Below are positions 16,094 to 23,802 of a DNA stretch of 49,765 nucleotides, one piece after another. The stretch comes from Thioalkalivibrio halophilus (GTDB lineage: Bacteria; Pseudomonadota; Gammaproteobacteria; Ectothiorhodospirales; Ectothiorhodospiraceae). The notes under the pieces were generated by a model. The model did not search any database. It saw only the letters and a list, made by a program, of their open reading frames with translations, and was not told the DNA's origin. A program made the translations under genes and the position numbers. Within the stretch, counting starts at the first letter, position 1. Each line of letters opens with the position of its first letter. The stretch covers positions 1-49,765 of the forward strand of contig NZ_MUZR01000018.1 of NCBI RefSeq assembly GCF_001995255.1, read 5' to 3'.

Positions 16094-17272
16094 GTGTACA
16101 CGAGATCGAGTATGGTGCGTGCGCGCCTTCATTCCGGCCGGTTAACGGGGGCGACAGCATTGAACTCGCAATTGGTGATTTTTGCACCCTTCAAGGCCTG
16201 GGGCGGGATCGAGCGCAAGATGCTGATCCTGAGTCGGGAGTTCCTGCAACTGGACATCCGGCCCCGGCTTGTGCTGACCCGCGGCGGACAGGTGCCCTAC
16301 CCGGAGGAACTCCCGGCGGCCGTGGAGGTAGTGGATCTTCAGAGCAGGGGTAAATTCGACAGCCTGTTCAAGCTGCGGCGTCTGCTGCGGCAGGATCCGC
16401 CCGGGGCCGTGCTGACCGCCAAGGACCATTCGGCCAAGGTGGCGGTGCTGGGGCGCATGCTGGGGTGGGTGCCGTCGCCGGTGTTCGTGAAGGTGACCAA
16501 TACTCCGAGCCAGACGTTGCGCCGCCCATTTAAGCGCCGTTCGGCGCGCTGGCTGTACCGGCATGCCGACCGGGTCATCGCGATCTCCGAAGGCGTCCGG
16601 GATGACCTGGTCGAGCATTTTGACGTGGATCCCGAACGGATCGAGGTGATCTACAACCCGACCGTAACCCCGGACATCCCCGAGCGCGTGAAGGCGCCGG
16701 TGGATCATCCCTGGTTCGCCGGTGACGGACCGCCGGTCATTGTCGGGGCCGGTCGTCTGACACCGCAGAAGGACTTTGCCACGCTGCTGGAGGCCTTCGC
16801 CCGGGTGCACGAACGGCGTGCGGTGCGGCTGGTGATCCTGGGCGAGGGCCCCCTGCGTGAAGCCCTGCTGGAGCAGGCACGGCGGCTGGGGGTGGCGGAG
16901 GCCGTTGACCTTCCCGGCTATGTCCCGGACCCGTTGCCCTATTTCGCCCGGGCCGGGGTCTTCTGCCTTTCTTCGCGTTATGAAGGGCTGGGTAACGTCC
17001 TGATCGAGGCGCTGGCGGCCGGAGCGCCGGCGGTGGCCACCGACTGTCCTTCCGGCCCGGCCGAGATCCTTCAGCACGGTCGGATCGGTCCGCTCGTGCC
17101 GGTGGGGGACGCGAATGCCCTGGCCGGGGCCCTGGAGGCGACGCTGGAAAACCCGCCCGGGGAGGAGCGGATCCGCGAAGGCCTGGATCGCTTCCGCAGC
17201 GACCGTGTCGCCCTTCGGTATGCGCAGGTCATGGGGCTGGTGAAGGCAGAGTCGACTGCGGCCCGTTCGTGA
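16094..17272 (+). CDS. GT4-family glycosyltransferase (GT4-b)
   Basis: A GT-B retaining glycosyltransferase. The N-terminal domain begins LVIFAPFKAWGGIERKM with the Gly-Gly-Ile loop. The donor domain shows IVGAGRLTPQKDFATLLEAF, RLVILGEGPLRE, SSRYEGLGNVLIEALAAG and ATDCPSGPAEIL, close to GT4-a and GT4-c. The ATG at 16094 gives 392 residues, but the first 22 are not conserved. A TTG at 16160, preceded by GGGGGC, begins right at the conserved strand and may be the true start. It is the only + strand gene in a 17-kb minus-strand stretch, which suggests a separate insertion or inversion. It ends 17 bases from the end of ST-F, tail to tail, with no clear terminator. The sugar donor is unknown. Confidence 0.88.
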   Translation: MYTRSSMVRARLHSGRLTGATALNSQLVIFAPFKAWGGIERKMLILSREFLQLDIRPRLVLTRGGQVPYPEELPAAVEVVDLQSRGKFDSLFKLRRLLRQDPPGAVLTAKDHSAKVAVLGRMLGWVPSPVFVKVTNTPSQTLRRPFKRRSARWLYRHADRVIAISEGVRDDLVEHFDVDPERIEVIYNPTVTPDIPERVKAPVDHPWFAGDGPPVIVGAGRLTPQKDFATLLEAFARVHERRAVRLVILGEGPLREALLEQARRLGVAEAVDLPGYVPDPLPYFARAGVFCLSSRYEGLGNVLIEALAAGAPAVATDCPSGPAEILQHGRIGPLVPVGDANALAGALEATLENPPGEERIREGLDRFRSDRVALRYAQVMGLVKAESTAARS

Positions 17273-17289
17273 GGCGCGGCCGGCTGCCG

Positions 17290-18195
17290 TTATCCGGTTC
17301 TGTCGGAGACATACTCGGCAGGCGGGACATAACCGAGCCGGGCGAGCCGGTCGGATACGTTGGTGGCAAAGGCGCGCAGCTCTTCATCCTGCTGCCAGGC
17401 GTGGGCCCGGTCGGGACGAAAAGCCGCGGCCGCTGCGGCCACCCGTTCGGCATCGGGGGGGCAGCCGCAGAACTCCAGGGCCTGCGGCAGCAGTCGCGCC
17501 GGATCTCTCAGCAGGTCCTCGTAGGCGATCTCCATCGCATTGGGGCCCAGGGCCCGGACATGCTCCCGGGCCCGCTGCAGGTAGCTTTCCCACAGGGAGA
17601 AGCCGCCTTCCAGCGTGCGGCACCGTACCTGTGGAGCGAAGCCGCGCCGCGCCGGGGCGCCGGGGTGGTTGCGATACCAGCCCCGCAGGGATCGATAGCG
17701 GCGCACGCGCCGGTCGAACACCCCGCGGCGGCGGGCGCGCAGGCTTGCCGCCACATCCACGCCGTGCCGCGTGATGTGCAGCACGCGGGCCTGCGGAAAG
17801 AGCTCCAGCCACAGCGGCAGGGTGTAGGTGTTGCGCGGGTCCTTCCAGCCCCAGGGCCGGTTCTGTCCGGGCATGCCGCCGCCGCGCAGACCGCGGCGGA
17901 ACCCGAGGAAGCGCAGACTGGCGGGCCCGCGCACGACCCCTTCCATGTAGTCCAGCAGCCACGGCCTGAGTGTTTCGTCCTCCAGTAGCCAGTCGAACGA
18001 CTCCGGGCGGTCCCAGGTCGCGGAGGCCTCGCGGAAGAGCCAGGCGTTGATCGCGTTGGTGAAGGCCGCCTCTTCGTTGCGGCTGGCACCGACCCCCATG
18101 AAGAATCCGGCTTGTTGCAGCACCCGGGTCAGCAGGCTGGTGCCCGAGCGGTGCATGCCGATGATGATGACGGGGGGGGTCGCACGGGTGGTCAT
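17290..18195 (-). CDS. Sulfotransferase family protein (ST-F)
   Basis: A 301-residue P-loop-like sulfotransferase. PVIIIGMHRSGTSLLTRVL at residues 8-26 is a classical PAPS-binding start. WGWKDPRNTYTLPLWLELFP then VLHITRHGVDVAASLRAR supplies the 3'-phosphate-binding Arg and Ser region. Its type (GMHRSGTS with WKDPR) differs from the trio ST-D/E/H, so it probably has a different acceptor. The ATG overlaps the ST-G stop by four bases (ATGA), linking F and G translationally. It is the last gene of the minus-strand operon that begins upstream with the acyltransferase and GT9 genes, and ends 17 bases from GT4-b. The acceptor is unknown. Confidence 0.86.
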   Translation of the reverse strand: MTTRATPPVIIIGMHRSGTSLLTRVLQQAGFFMGVGASRNEEAAFTNAINAWLFREASATWDRPESFDWLLEDETLRPWLLDYMEGVVRGPASLRFLGFRRGLRGGGMPGQNRPWGWKDPRNTYTLPLWLELFPQARVLHITRHGVDVAASLRARRRGVFDRRVRRYRSLRGWYRNHPGAPARRGFAPQVRCRTLEGGFSLWESYLQRAREHVRALGPNAMEIAYEDLLRDPARLLPQALEFCGCPPDAERVAAAAAAFRPDRAHAWQQDEELRAFATNVSDRLARLGYVPPAEYVSDRTG

Positions 18196-19031
18196 GATGC
18201 AGCGCTGTAATAGCGGTAGCCCGCGTACCAGGGGTCCAGGCGCTCGTTGATGATGGCCTCGACGTATTCGAGGCTCTCGCCGTCGAGGTATTCGCGGTAG
18301 CCGCCGACTTCGCCCTTGCGGGTCTTGTAGCTTTCGGTGTCGTCGGCGTCGCGGGCGGCCAGCGAACTGCTCCCCATCGCGTTGCGGGATTCCAGCTGGC
18401 GCATGTTGTCGAAGCGGCCGAAGTCTACCGCGGCCCGGAGTGTTTCCGTGGATACGTCCTGCATGCCGATGAATTCGAGCACCCGCCGGAGCTGGCCAGC
18501 GGTGTCGGCGTGCAGGTCTTCATAGCGCAGCAGCAGGAAATCGCCCGGCACGTCACGGTTGCGCGCCCAGATGTTGTAGAAATCGACCAATGTCTCGATC
18601 CCGCCGCGCCGCTCCCTGACATAGTCTTCCATTCGGCCCTGGTAGTTCGCGTTGCGGCGGGTCTTCTGGAAATAGGACGAAACAAGGACATCCCGGGGGT
18701 CGCGGACCATAAAGACGACCTTGCGCCCCGCATAGTCACTCTTGTCCTGCTCCAGCTCCTCCGGGAGCAGAAACTCCGGACCGCCGTCGTGGTGCTGCAG
18801 GATGTAGGGGATGTCGCGCCAGGGGCGGGCATAGCCCCGCAGGCGCAGCGGCTTGCGCAGACGGATGCCGTAATGCAACTCGAGGGACTTGCTGAGGAGC
18901 ACGACCAGCCAGGTCCTCCCGCATTTGGGGTAGGAGATCAGGTGGACGTCCGCACGCCGGCGCCGCCAGCGACGCCGGATATGCTGGATGCCGCGGCGCA
19001 GCGGGCCGCGATTGCGGGAAATGGCCGCCAT
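18192..19031 (-). CDS. Sulfotransferase domain protein (ST-G)
   Basis: A 279-residue member of the Sulfotransfer_1 group. After a basic leader, VHLISYPKCGRTWLVVLL (near residues 29-46) is the PAPS loop of the Y-P-K-[CS]-G-x-T-W type seen in cytosolic-like sulfotransferases. VVFMVRDPRDVLVSSYF gives the 3'-phosphate-binding Arg and Ser. LLLRYEDLHADTAGQLRRVL and the late KTRKGEVGGYREYLD complete the family pattern, the latter corresponding to the RKGxxGDW-like dimer/PAPS segment. It starts two bases before the ST-H stop codon region ends, and overlaps ST-F by ATGA. This subfamily often acts on small molecules or lipids as well as sugars, so its acceptor may differ from that of its neighbours. 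Confidence 0.87.
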   Translation of the reverse strand: MAAISRNRGPLRRGIQHIRRRWRRRRADVHLISYPKCGRTWLVVLLSKSLELHYGIRLRKPLRLRGYARPWRDIPYILQHHDGGPEFLLPEELEQDKSDYAGRKVVFMVRDPRDVLVSSYFQKTRRNANYQGRMEDYVRERRGGIETLVDFYNIWARNRDVPGDFLLLRYEDLHADTAGQLRRVLEFIGMQDVSTETLRAAVDFGRFDNMRQLESRNAMGSSSLAARDADDTESYKTRKGEVGGYREYLDGESLEYVEAIINERLDPWYAGYRYYSAAS

Positions 19032-19033
19032 GT

Positions 19034-19768
19034 TCAGCCGTCCTCGAAACGGTAGCCGAAGGCGTCGATCTCGCGCCGGCAGACGCGGTCGATGATCGCC
19101 CGGTCGTTATCGGTCAGGATCTCGCGGTAGTCTTGCCGCCCCTGGCGAAAGCCGCTCTTGGCCCGCTGCTCGGGCAGCCGGATGTCGGTGCCGAGGCCCA
19201 GTTCCTGCTGCAGTTCCGTAAGTTCGTCATTCAGTTTTTCGTAGCGCAGAACCCGGTCCACGGCGATCTCGTCATCGATGGTGTAGTGATCCCAGTTGCT
19301 GAGCCAGTGCGGCTTGTGTTCCTCCAGCCAGGCGAGGTATTCGCTCAGGCTCGGGAAGTTATCGCGCCCCTTCTCTTCCCAGCGGTGTTTCTGCCACCAG
19401 TAGCGCGACAGGGCCCGGTCCCAGGGGTTGCGCTCGATGGTGAAGCGGAAATAGGAGTGCCAGATTCCGGGTCCGATAAAGGAACGGATCTGTGGCGCGC
19501 GAGCATGTTGTGGGTACTCGGTGCGCCGTCCCCGGAAGAGCAGCCGTCGCCATTCCTTCCATCCTCGGTGTTCGAGGGGGCGCTTGTGGCAATTAGTGGG
19601 GCCCTGACCGCCTTCGGCCCGGCGCAGCTCTTCCTCGCCGCGATTGGCGCTCAAAGGGGTGATGATGTCCTCGGGCCCGCAGGCGCGCGAAAGCCCGACT
19701 TCCAGGCTGGAGCCGGCGGTCTTGCGTGTCTTGATGAAGATGAAGCGATTGCGGTGCGAGATGATCAC
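19034..19768 (-). CDS. Sulfotransferase family protein (ST-H)
   Basis: A 244-residue paralogue of ST-E and ST-D. It carries VIISHRNRFIFIKTRKTAGS at the N-terminus, TIERNPWDRALSRYWWQKHR at the 3'-phosphate site, SNWDHYTIDDEIAVDRVLRYE, and PEQRAKSGFRQGRQDYREIL. GTG at 19768 is proposed as start: it encodes the first residue of the conserved beginning and AGG lies about ten bases upstream. The 46 residues above it in the open frame are low-complexity and unlike ST-E or ST-D. It follows GT4-c by 64 bases and is followed two bases later by ST-G. Similarity to ST-E across the full length points to duplication within the locus. Confidence 0.86.
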   Translation of the reverse strand: MIISHRNRFIFIKTRKTAGSSLEVGLSRACGPEDIITPLSANRGEEELRRAEGGQGPTNCHKRPLEHRGWKEWRRLLFRGRRTEYPQHARAPQIRSFIGPGIWHSYFRFTIERNPWDRALSRYWWQKHRWEEKGRDNFPSLSEYLAWLEEHKPHWLSNWDHYTIDDEIAVDRVLRYEKLNDELTELQQELGLGTDIRLPEQRAKSGFRQGRQDYREILTDNDRAIIDRVCRREIDAFGYRFEDG

Positions 19769-19832
19769 GATGAAGGGCCTTGTCGGGCGACTGGCTGGGT
19801 GGATTAGATCACAGGCGCGGGAACGCGACCAA

Positions 19833-20978
19833 TCAGTGGTCGGAGGATGCCGGCGGGTGAGCGAGGCCGAGCGCGGCCAGGTAGGCGCGGGCGGAGCGCG
19901 CCGCATCGAACGGGGTGGTGGCCTGGCGCAGGGTGTCCGCCGAGGGGGGGCTGTCCAGTACCTGCTGCAGTGCTTCGGCGAGGGCCGCGTCGTCGCCCAT
20001 GGGCACGACCGGGCCCTGTTGGCCGTGGCCGAGGATGTCGGCGGGGCCGGTGGGGCAGTCGGTGGTAACGGCCGGGGTGCCGCAGGCGAGGGCCTCCACC
20101 AGTACCGCGCCGGAGCCCTCGCGTCGCGAGGTCAGGGCGAAGGCATCGGCGCGGGCCATCCAGGCGTAGGGGTTGCCCTGAAAGCCGGGCAGGCACAGGT
20201 CATCCATGATGTTGAGTTCGGTTGCCAGCCCCTCGAGGGCCGGGCGTTCGCGGCCTTCGCCGAGGATGATCAGACGGGCCGGGCGTTGTTGGCGGAGGCG
20301 CGCGAAGGCGCGCAGAAGGGTGGCGAAATCCTTGCGCGGCTCCAGGGAGCCAGTGCCCAGAATGACGGGGGCGGCCGGGTCGCGGTGGTCCGCCAGCCAC
20401 GGGTGATGGGGATCCTCGGTGGCCTGCTGCAGCAGGGCCGGGGTCACGATCGGGTTGGGGATGACGTGCAGATGCGGTTGAGCCACGCCGGCGAGTCGCC
20501 GCAGGTCCTCGCCGACACCGGCCGACGGAGCGATCACGGCATCCGCGCGCGGATACCAGCGTTGCATGGAGCGCCGCAGGCGCCGGGCCCGGCGTCGGGG
20601 CAGGGCCTCCAGCGTGGCGGCGACCGACATGCCCATGCGGATCGCGACCGGCATGCGCGGTCGGGCCAGTGCGCGCGCGAGCAGCGCCGCGCGATTGAGG
20701 CGGTGGCTGGCGGTGTACAGGGCGCGGGGGCGGTGGCGCAGGAGATAAGCGATCAGCGCGGGCAGGACGGTGTTGCGGTGGGCGGCCCGCAGCGGGACAT
20801 GGCGGACGTTGTCCGGCAGCTCGTCGATATACGGTCCGTGCCCGCAGATCGTCACCAGGTCGAATGGCTGGTCTACGTCTGCGAATTCCTGGACCAGGTT
20901 GGCCACCACGCGATCCACCCCGCTGTGTCCGGAGGTCGCGAAGAACAGGGCGACGGGGTGTTTGGCGCGATTACGCAT
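19833..20978 (-). CDS. GT4-family glycosyltransferase (GT4-c)
   Basis: A 381-residue GT-B glycosyltransferase. VALFFATSGHSGVDRVVANL opens the acceptor domain. The donor domain has ILGTGSLEPRKDFATLLRAF, RLIILGEGRERPAL, SRREGSGAVLVEALACGTP and TTDCPTGPADIL, paralleling GT4-a and GT4-b. In the first E of the donor motif region the sequence is RREGSGAVLVE rather than RFEGSPNVLVE, a modest divergence. Its ATG lies eight bases inside the end of the GT9 gene, so the two are coupled. It precedes ST-H, ST-G and ST-F, forming a glycosyltransferase plus three-sulfotransferase module. Probably a core or glycan glycosyltransferase at the cytoplasmic membrane face. Confidence 0.9.
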   Translation of the reverse strand: MRNRAKHPVALFFATSGHSGVDRVVANLVQEFADVDQPFDLVTICGHGPYIDELPDNVRHVPLRAAHRNTVLPALIAYLLRHRPRALYTASHRLNRAALLARALARPRMPVAIRMGMSVAATLEALPRRRARRLRRSMQRWYPRADAVIAPSAGVGEDLRRLAGVAQPHLHVIPNPIVTPALLQQATEDPHHPWLADHRDPAAPVILGTGSLEPRKDFATLLRAFARLRQQRPARLIILGEGRERPALEGLATELNIMDDLCLPGFQGNPYAWMARADAFALTSRREGSGAVLVEALACGTPAVTTDCPTGPADILGHGQQGPVVPMGDDAALAEALQQVLDSPPSADTLRQATTPFDAARSARAYLAALGLAHPPASSDH

Positions 20979-22065
20979 CGGAAGATGTCGCCTGCCTCAG
21001 TGCATCCAGGCGCTCGGTGACCTCGGCCACCGTGATGCGCTCCATCACGTTCGGTTCGCGCACGCGCCGGCCCCAGCGCAGGTCTTCGGGCGGCTTGCCG
21101 AACGCGGCCCGGCAGGCCTCGGGGTACTGGTTGACCACCCATTGCCGGCTGCAATAGGGGCCGGTGCGGTCGGGGTTCGAGCCGGCGTACAGGCCGATCA
21201 CCGGGGTGCCGGTGGCGTTGGCCATGTGGGCGGGGCCGGAGTCGGGCGAGACCAGCACCTGAGCGCATTCGAGCACGGCCAGCAGCTGCTTGAGGTCGGT
21301 CCGGCCGACCAGGTTGGTGACGGGGTGCCGGCATTGCGCGGCGATGGCCTCGCCGTATTCGCGTTCCAGGTCGGTGGGGCCGCCGGTCAGCACGATGTCC
21401 ATGCCATGGCGCTCGGCGGCGTGGTCGGCGACCGCCGCGTAGCGTTCCGGGGCCCAGTTGCGGAAGTTGCGAAAGCGCGCGCTGGAGCACGGGTTGATGG
21501 CGAGCCAGGGTCGGTCCGCGGGCAGGTAGCCGGCGGCCCAGGTCCGGGCTGCATCCGGCACCGGAATGTCCCAGCGCAGAAGGCGTTCGCGCACCCCGAG
21601 CGCCTCGGCGAAGCCGAAGAAGCCGTCGAGTACGTGTTCGCGCGGGCGATGGGCGATGCGGTGGCGGGTGAACAGCCACTGGAAGTCGCGCGCGCGCTGG
21701 CGGTCGAAGCCCAGGCGCTGGCGCGCGGGGACCTGCAGGCCCAGCAGGCTGGCGCGCAGCGAGACCTGCATCTGCAGCAGGACGTCAAAGCGGCGTCCGC
21801 GCAGGGCGCGGCGCAGGTCGCCGTAGGCGCGGCGGCCGCGGTTCTTGTCCACGACCACGAATTCGACCCCGGGCAGTCCTTCCAGCAGCCGGTGTTCCAG
21901 CCGCCCGATGATCCAGGTGATGCGGGTCTGCGGCCAGGCGGCCTGCAGGCTGCGCACCACCGGGACGACGTGGGTGCAGTCACCCAGGGCCGACAGCCGT
22001 AGCAGGCACAGCTCGTCCGGCGGGGCATTGATCAGCGGGCGGTCGGCCGAATACTCAGGAGGCAT
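20971..22065 (-). CDS. GT9-family (heptosyltransferase-like) glycosyltransferase
   Basis: A 364-residue ADP-heptose:LPS heptosyltransferase-family protein. ELCLLRLSALGDCTHVVPVV is the N-terminal acceptor motif, with the catalytic-type Asp in GD. AINPCSSARFRNFRNWAPERY corresponds to the central donor loop. LVSPDSGPAHMANATGTPVI is the conserved D-S-G-P-x-H signature near residue 275. It most resembles the heptosyltransferase I branch and would add heptose to Kdo in the inner core. It overlaps the acyltransferase gene by 11 bases and GT4-c by 8. Placement between lpxL-like and glycosyltransferase genes supports an LPS-core role. No symbol is given because waaC and waaF cannot be told apart here. 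Confidence 0.88.
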   Translation of the reverse strand: MPPEYSADRPLINAPPDELCLLRLSALGDCTHVVPVVRSLQAAWPQTRITWIIGRLEHRLLEGLPGVEFVVVDKNRGRRAYGDLRRALRGRRFDVLLQMQVSLRASLLGLQVPARQRLGFDRQRARDFQWLFTRHRIAHRPREHVLDGFFGFAEALGVRERLLRWDIPVPDAARTWAAGYLPADRPWLAINPCSSARFRNFRNWAPERYAAVADHAAERHGMDIVLTGGPTDLEREYGEAIAAQCRHPVTNLVGRTDLKQLLAVLECAQVLVSPDSGPAHMANATGTPVIGLYAGSNPDRTGPYCSRQWVVNQYPEACRAAFGKPPEDLRWGRRVREPNVMERITVAEVTERLDALRQATSSDA

Positions 22066-23086
22066 CGTCCGGGCCCTGTTCGCGGGCGGCCTTCTTGCGC
22101 TTTTTCTTCAGGGCCTTCTTTTTCTTGTTATTCTGCCAGGGCATGCGCCCGATATGCTTGGTGCGCAGGCCGGGATACGGGTCGGGTGCGTCCTCGGGCT
22201 GGGTCTTGAACCGCCGATGGGCCCAGAAATACTGCTGCGGCGCGTGCCGGACCGCGTCTTCCAGCACCGCGTTCATGCGGGCGGCGTCGCGGGCGCGATC
22301 CTCGCCCGGGTAGTCCTCCAGCGGCGGCCCCACCACGAACTCGTAGCCGTCGCCGGCGTCGTTCACGTAATAGAACATCGGCAGCACCCGCGCCCGGCCC
22401 ATGTGTGCCAGTCGCGACAGGCCGGTGGTCGTGGAGGCCTGCATGCCGAAAAACGGCGCGAACACCTGCTCGGTGCGCCGCATGTTCTGGTCGCCGGCGT
22501 ACCAGATGGTCCCGCCCTTTTTCAGCTTGCGCAGGATCCCGCGGATGTCGTCCTTGGAGATCACGCGCTCCAGCTTGCGTTCGCGGCCGTAACGCAGGGC
22601 ACGTTCCAGCACCGGTTTCTTGTCCATGGGCTTGTAGATCGCGGCCATCGGTACCTGTGCGCCGAACAGCCGACCGGCCATCTCGATGCAGGAGAAATGC
22701 CCGGACAGCAGGATCACCGGGTCACCGGCCTCGTGCGCTGCCTCCAGGTGCTCCATCCCGTGGAAGCGACACGGCACGCGATCCACTGCCGGCCCGCCGA
22801 ACCAGCCCAGGGCCACCTCGGCCACCCCGCGACCGGTGTAGCCGAAGTTCGCGCGCACCCAGCGTTCGCGTTCATCCGGGTCGAGGTCCGGGAAACACAG
22901 CTCGAGGTTGCGGCGCACCACGTAGCGCCGGTCCCGCGCCAGGTAGTAGAGCAGGTGGCCCAGCCCGGTGCCCAGGCGGATCGCCCAGCGCCAGGGCAGG
23001 CGGGCGAGCAGCCACAGCAGGGCGGTGGCCAGGGCCTGTCCCCAGTTGGCCGGATGCCAGGCTTGTTCGCGGCGTTGCGATGTCAT
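22055..23086 (-). CDS. Lipid A biosynthesis lauroyl/myristoyl acyltransferase
   Basis: A 343-residue LpxL/LpxM (HtrB/MsbB) family enzyme that adds a secondary acyl chain to Kdo-lipid A. A hydrophobic N-terminal segment (ALATALLWLLARL) anchors it. H130-x4-E135 in SGHFSCIEM is the catalytic HX4(D/E). AAIYKPMDKKP and GTIWYAGDQNMRR are the usual substrate-binding blocks. The ATG at 23086 starts MTSQRREQ; an ATG 48 bases upstream adds a non-conserved leader. The C-terminus is extended by a lysine-rich tail (KKKKALKKKRKKAAREQ) not typical of the family, which could strengthen binding to acidic membrane. It leads the minus-strand operon running to ST-F. Confidence 0.92.
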   Translation of the reverse strand: MTSQRREQAWHPANWGQALATALLWLLARLPWRWAIRLGTGLGHLLYYLARDRRYVVRRNLELCFPDLDPDERERWVRANFGYTGRGVAEVALGWFGGPAVDRVPCRFHGMEHLEAAHEAGDPVILLSGHFSCIEMAGRLFGAQVPMAAIYKPMDKKPVLERALRYGRERKLERVISKDDIRGILRKLKKGGTIWYAGDQNMRRTEQVFAPFFGMQASTTTGLSRLAHMGRARVLPMFYYVNDAGDGYEFVVGPPLEDYPGEDRARDAARMNAVLEDAVRHAPQQYFWAHRRFKTQPEDAPDPYPGLRTKHIGRMPWQNNKKKKALKKKRKKAAREQGPDDAS

Positions 23087-23088
23087 CG

Positions 23089-23118
23089 TTGGTCGAAGTC
23101 GGGTGTCGGGTAGATAAT
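23089..23118 (+). promoter_or_regulatory. Candidate sigma-70 promoter for gmhA-gmhB-waaA
   Basis: TTGGTC (23089-23094) and GATAAT (23113-23118) are separated by 18 bases in the spacer between the divergent acyltransferase and gmhA genes. GATAAT matches the -10 consensus at five of six bases. The element lies about 85 bases before the gmhA start. On the other strand TACAAT (23131-23126) could serve the acyltransferase gene, but no good -35 was found for it. Confidence 0.45.
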
Positions 23119-23202
23119 GTTGCGCATTGTACATTCGGGACCGCCGGGACGGGGCGTCGCCGGTGGCCGTCTCCGGGGTCGCCCCCCGAAAGTGAGGAAC
23201 GC

Positions 23203-23802
23203 GTGCAGGAAGGGATCGCAGCAGAGTTGCAGGCCGCCAGCCGGCTGTTCGGACAACTGGCCGAGGATGCGGAATTCCTCGGGGAGGTGGAGGCCGTCGC
23301 GCGGCGCTGGCTGGCCAGCCTGGATGCCGGCGGCCAGATCCTGCTCGCGGGTAACGGCGGCAGTGCGGCGGATGCCCAGCACATCGCGGCCGAGATCGTG
23401 TGCCGTTACCGCGTGGTGCGGCCGGGCGCGGCGGCGGTTGCGCTGACCACCGACACCTCGGTGCTGACGGCCATCGCCAACGACTTCGGTTACGAGCATG
23501 TGTTCGCGCGGCAGGTCGAGGCGCTGGGGCGTCCCGGCGATGTACTGGTCGGCTTCACCACCTCGGGCGAGTCCCCCAATGTGCTGCGCGCGCTGGAAAC
23601 CGCCGGGCGCCGGGGCCTGACCACGGTCGCGCTGACCGGCGCGCGGGGGCTGCCCGCCGGCCCCGCGGTGGACCACCTGCTGGCGGTGCCGGACCCCGCG
23701 ACCGCGCGGGTGCAGGAGGTGCACGGGCTCATCGGGCATCTGTTGTGCGCCGTGGTGGAAGATGCCCTGGTCGCCCGCGCGCAGGGCGATGCGGCGCCGT
23801 GA
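23203..23802 (+). CDS. gmhA: Phosphoheptose isomerase
   Basis: GmhA converts sedoheptulose 7-phosphate to D-glycero-D-manno-heptose 7-phosphate, the entry to ADP-heptose. The 199-residue protein is a SIS-domain isomerase. LLAGNGGSAADAQHIAAEIV (near residue 46) is the phosphate-binding loop, FTTSGESPNVLRAL the second Ser-rich loop, and VQEVHGLIGHLLCAVVED the C-terminal catalytic helix with its His. The start is GTG at 23203, with GAGG eight bases upstream; the much longer upstream frame is antisense to the acyltransferase gene. The stop overlaps the gmhB GTG by four bases. DiaA relatives share the fold, but the GmhB neighbour supports GmhA. Confidence 0.92.
   Translation: MQEGIAAELQAASRLFGQLAEDAEFLGEVEAVARRWLASLDAGGQILLAGNGGSAADAQHIAAEIVCRYRVVRPGAAAVALTTDTSVLTAIANDFGYEHVFARQVEALGRPGDVLVGFTTSGESPNVLRALETAGRRGLTTVALTGARGLPAGPAVDHLLAVPDPATARVQEVHGLIGHLLCAVVEDALVARAQGDAAP

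Noticed and set aside
19644-21020. 458-codon plus-strand frame across GT4-c and ST-H
   Set aside because: Antisense composition, no domain, contradicts two clear minus-strand families.
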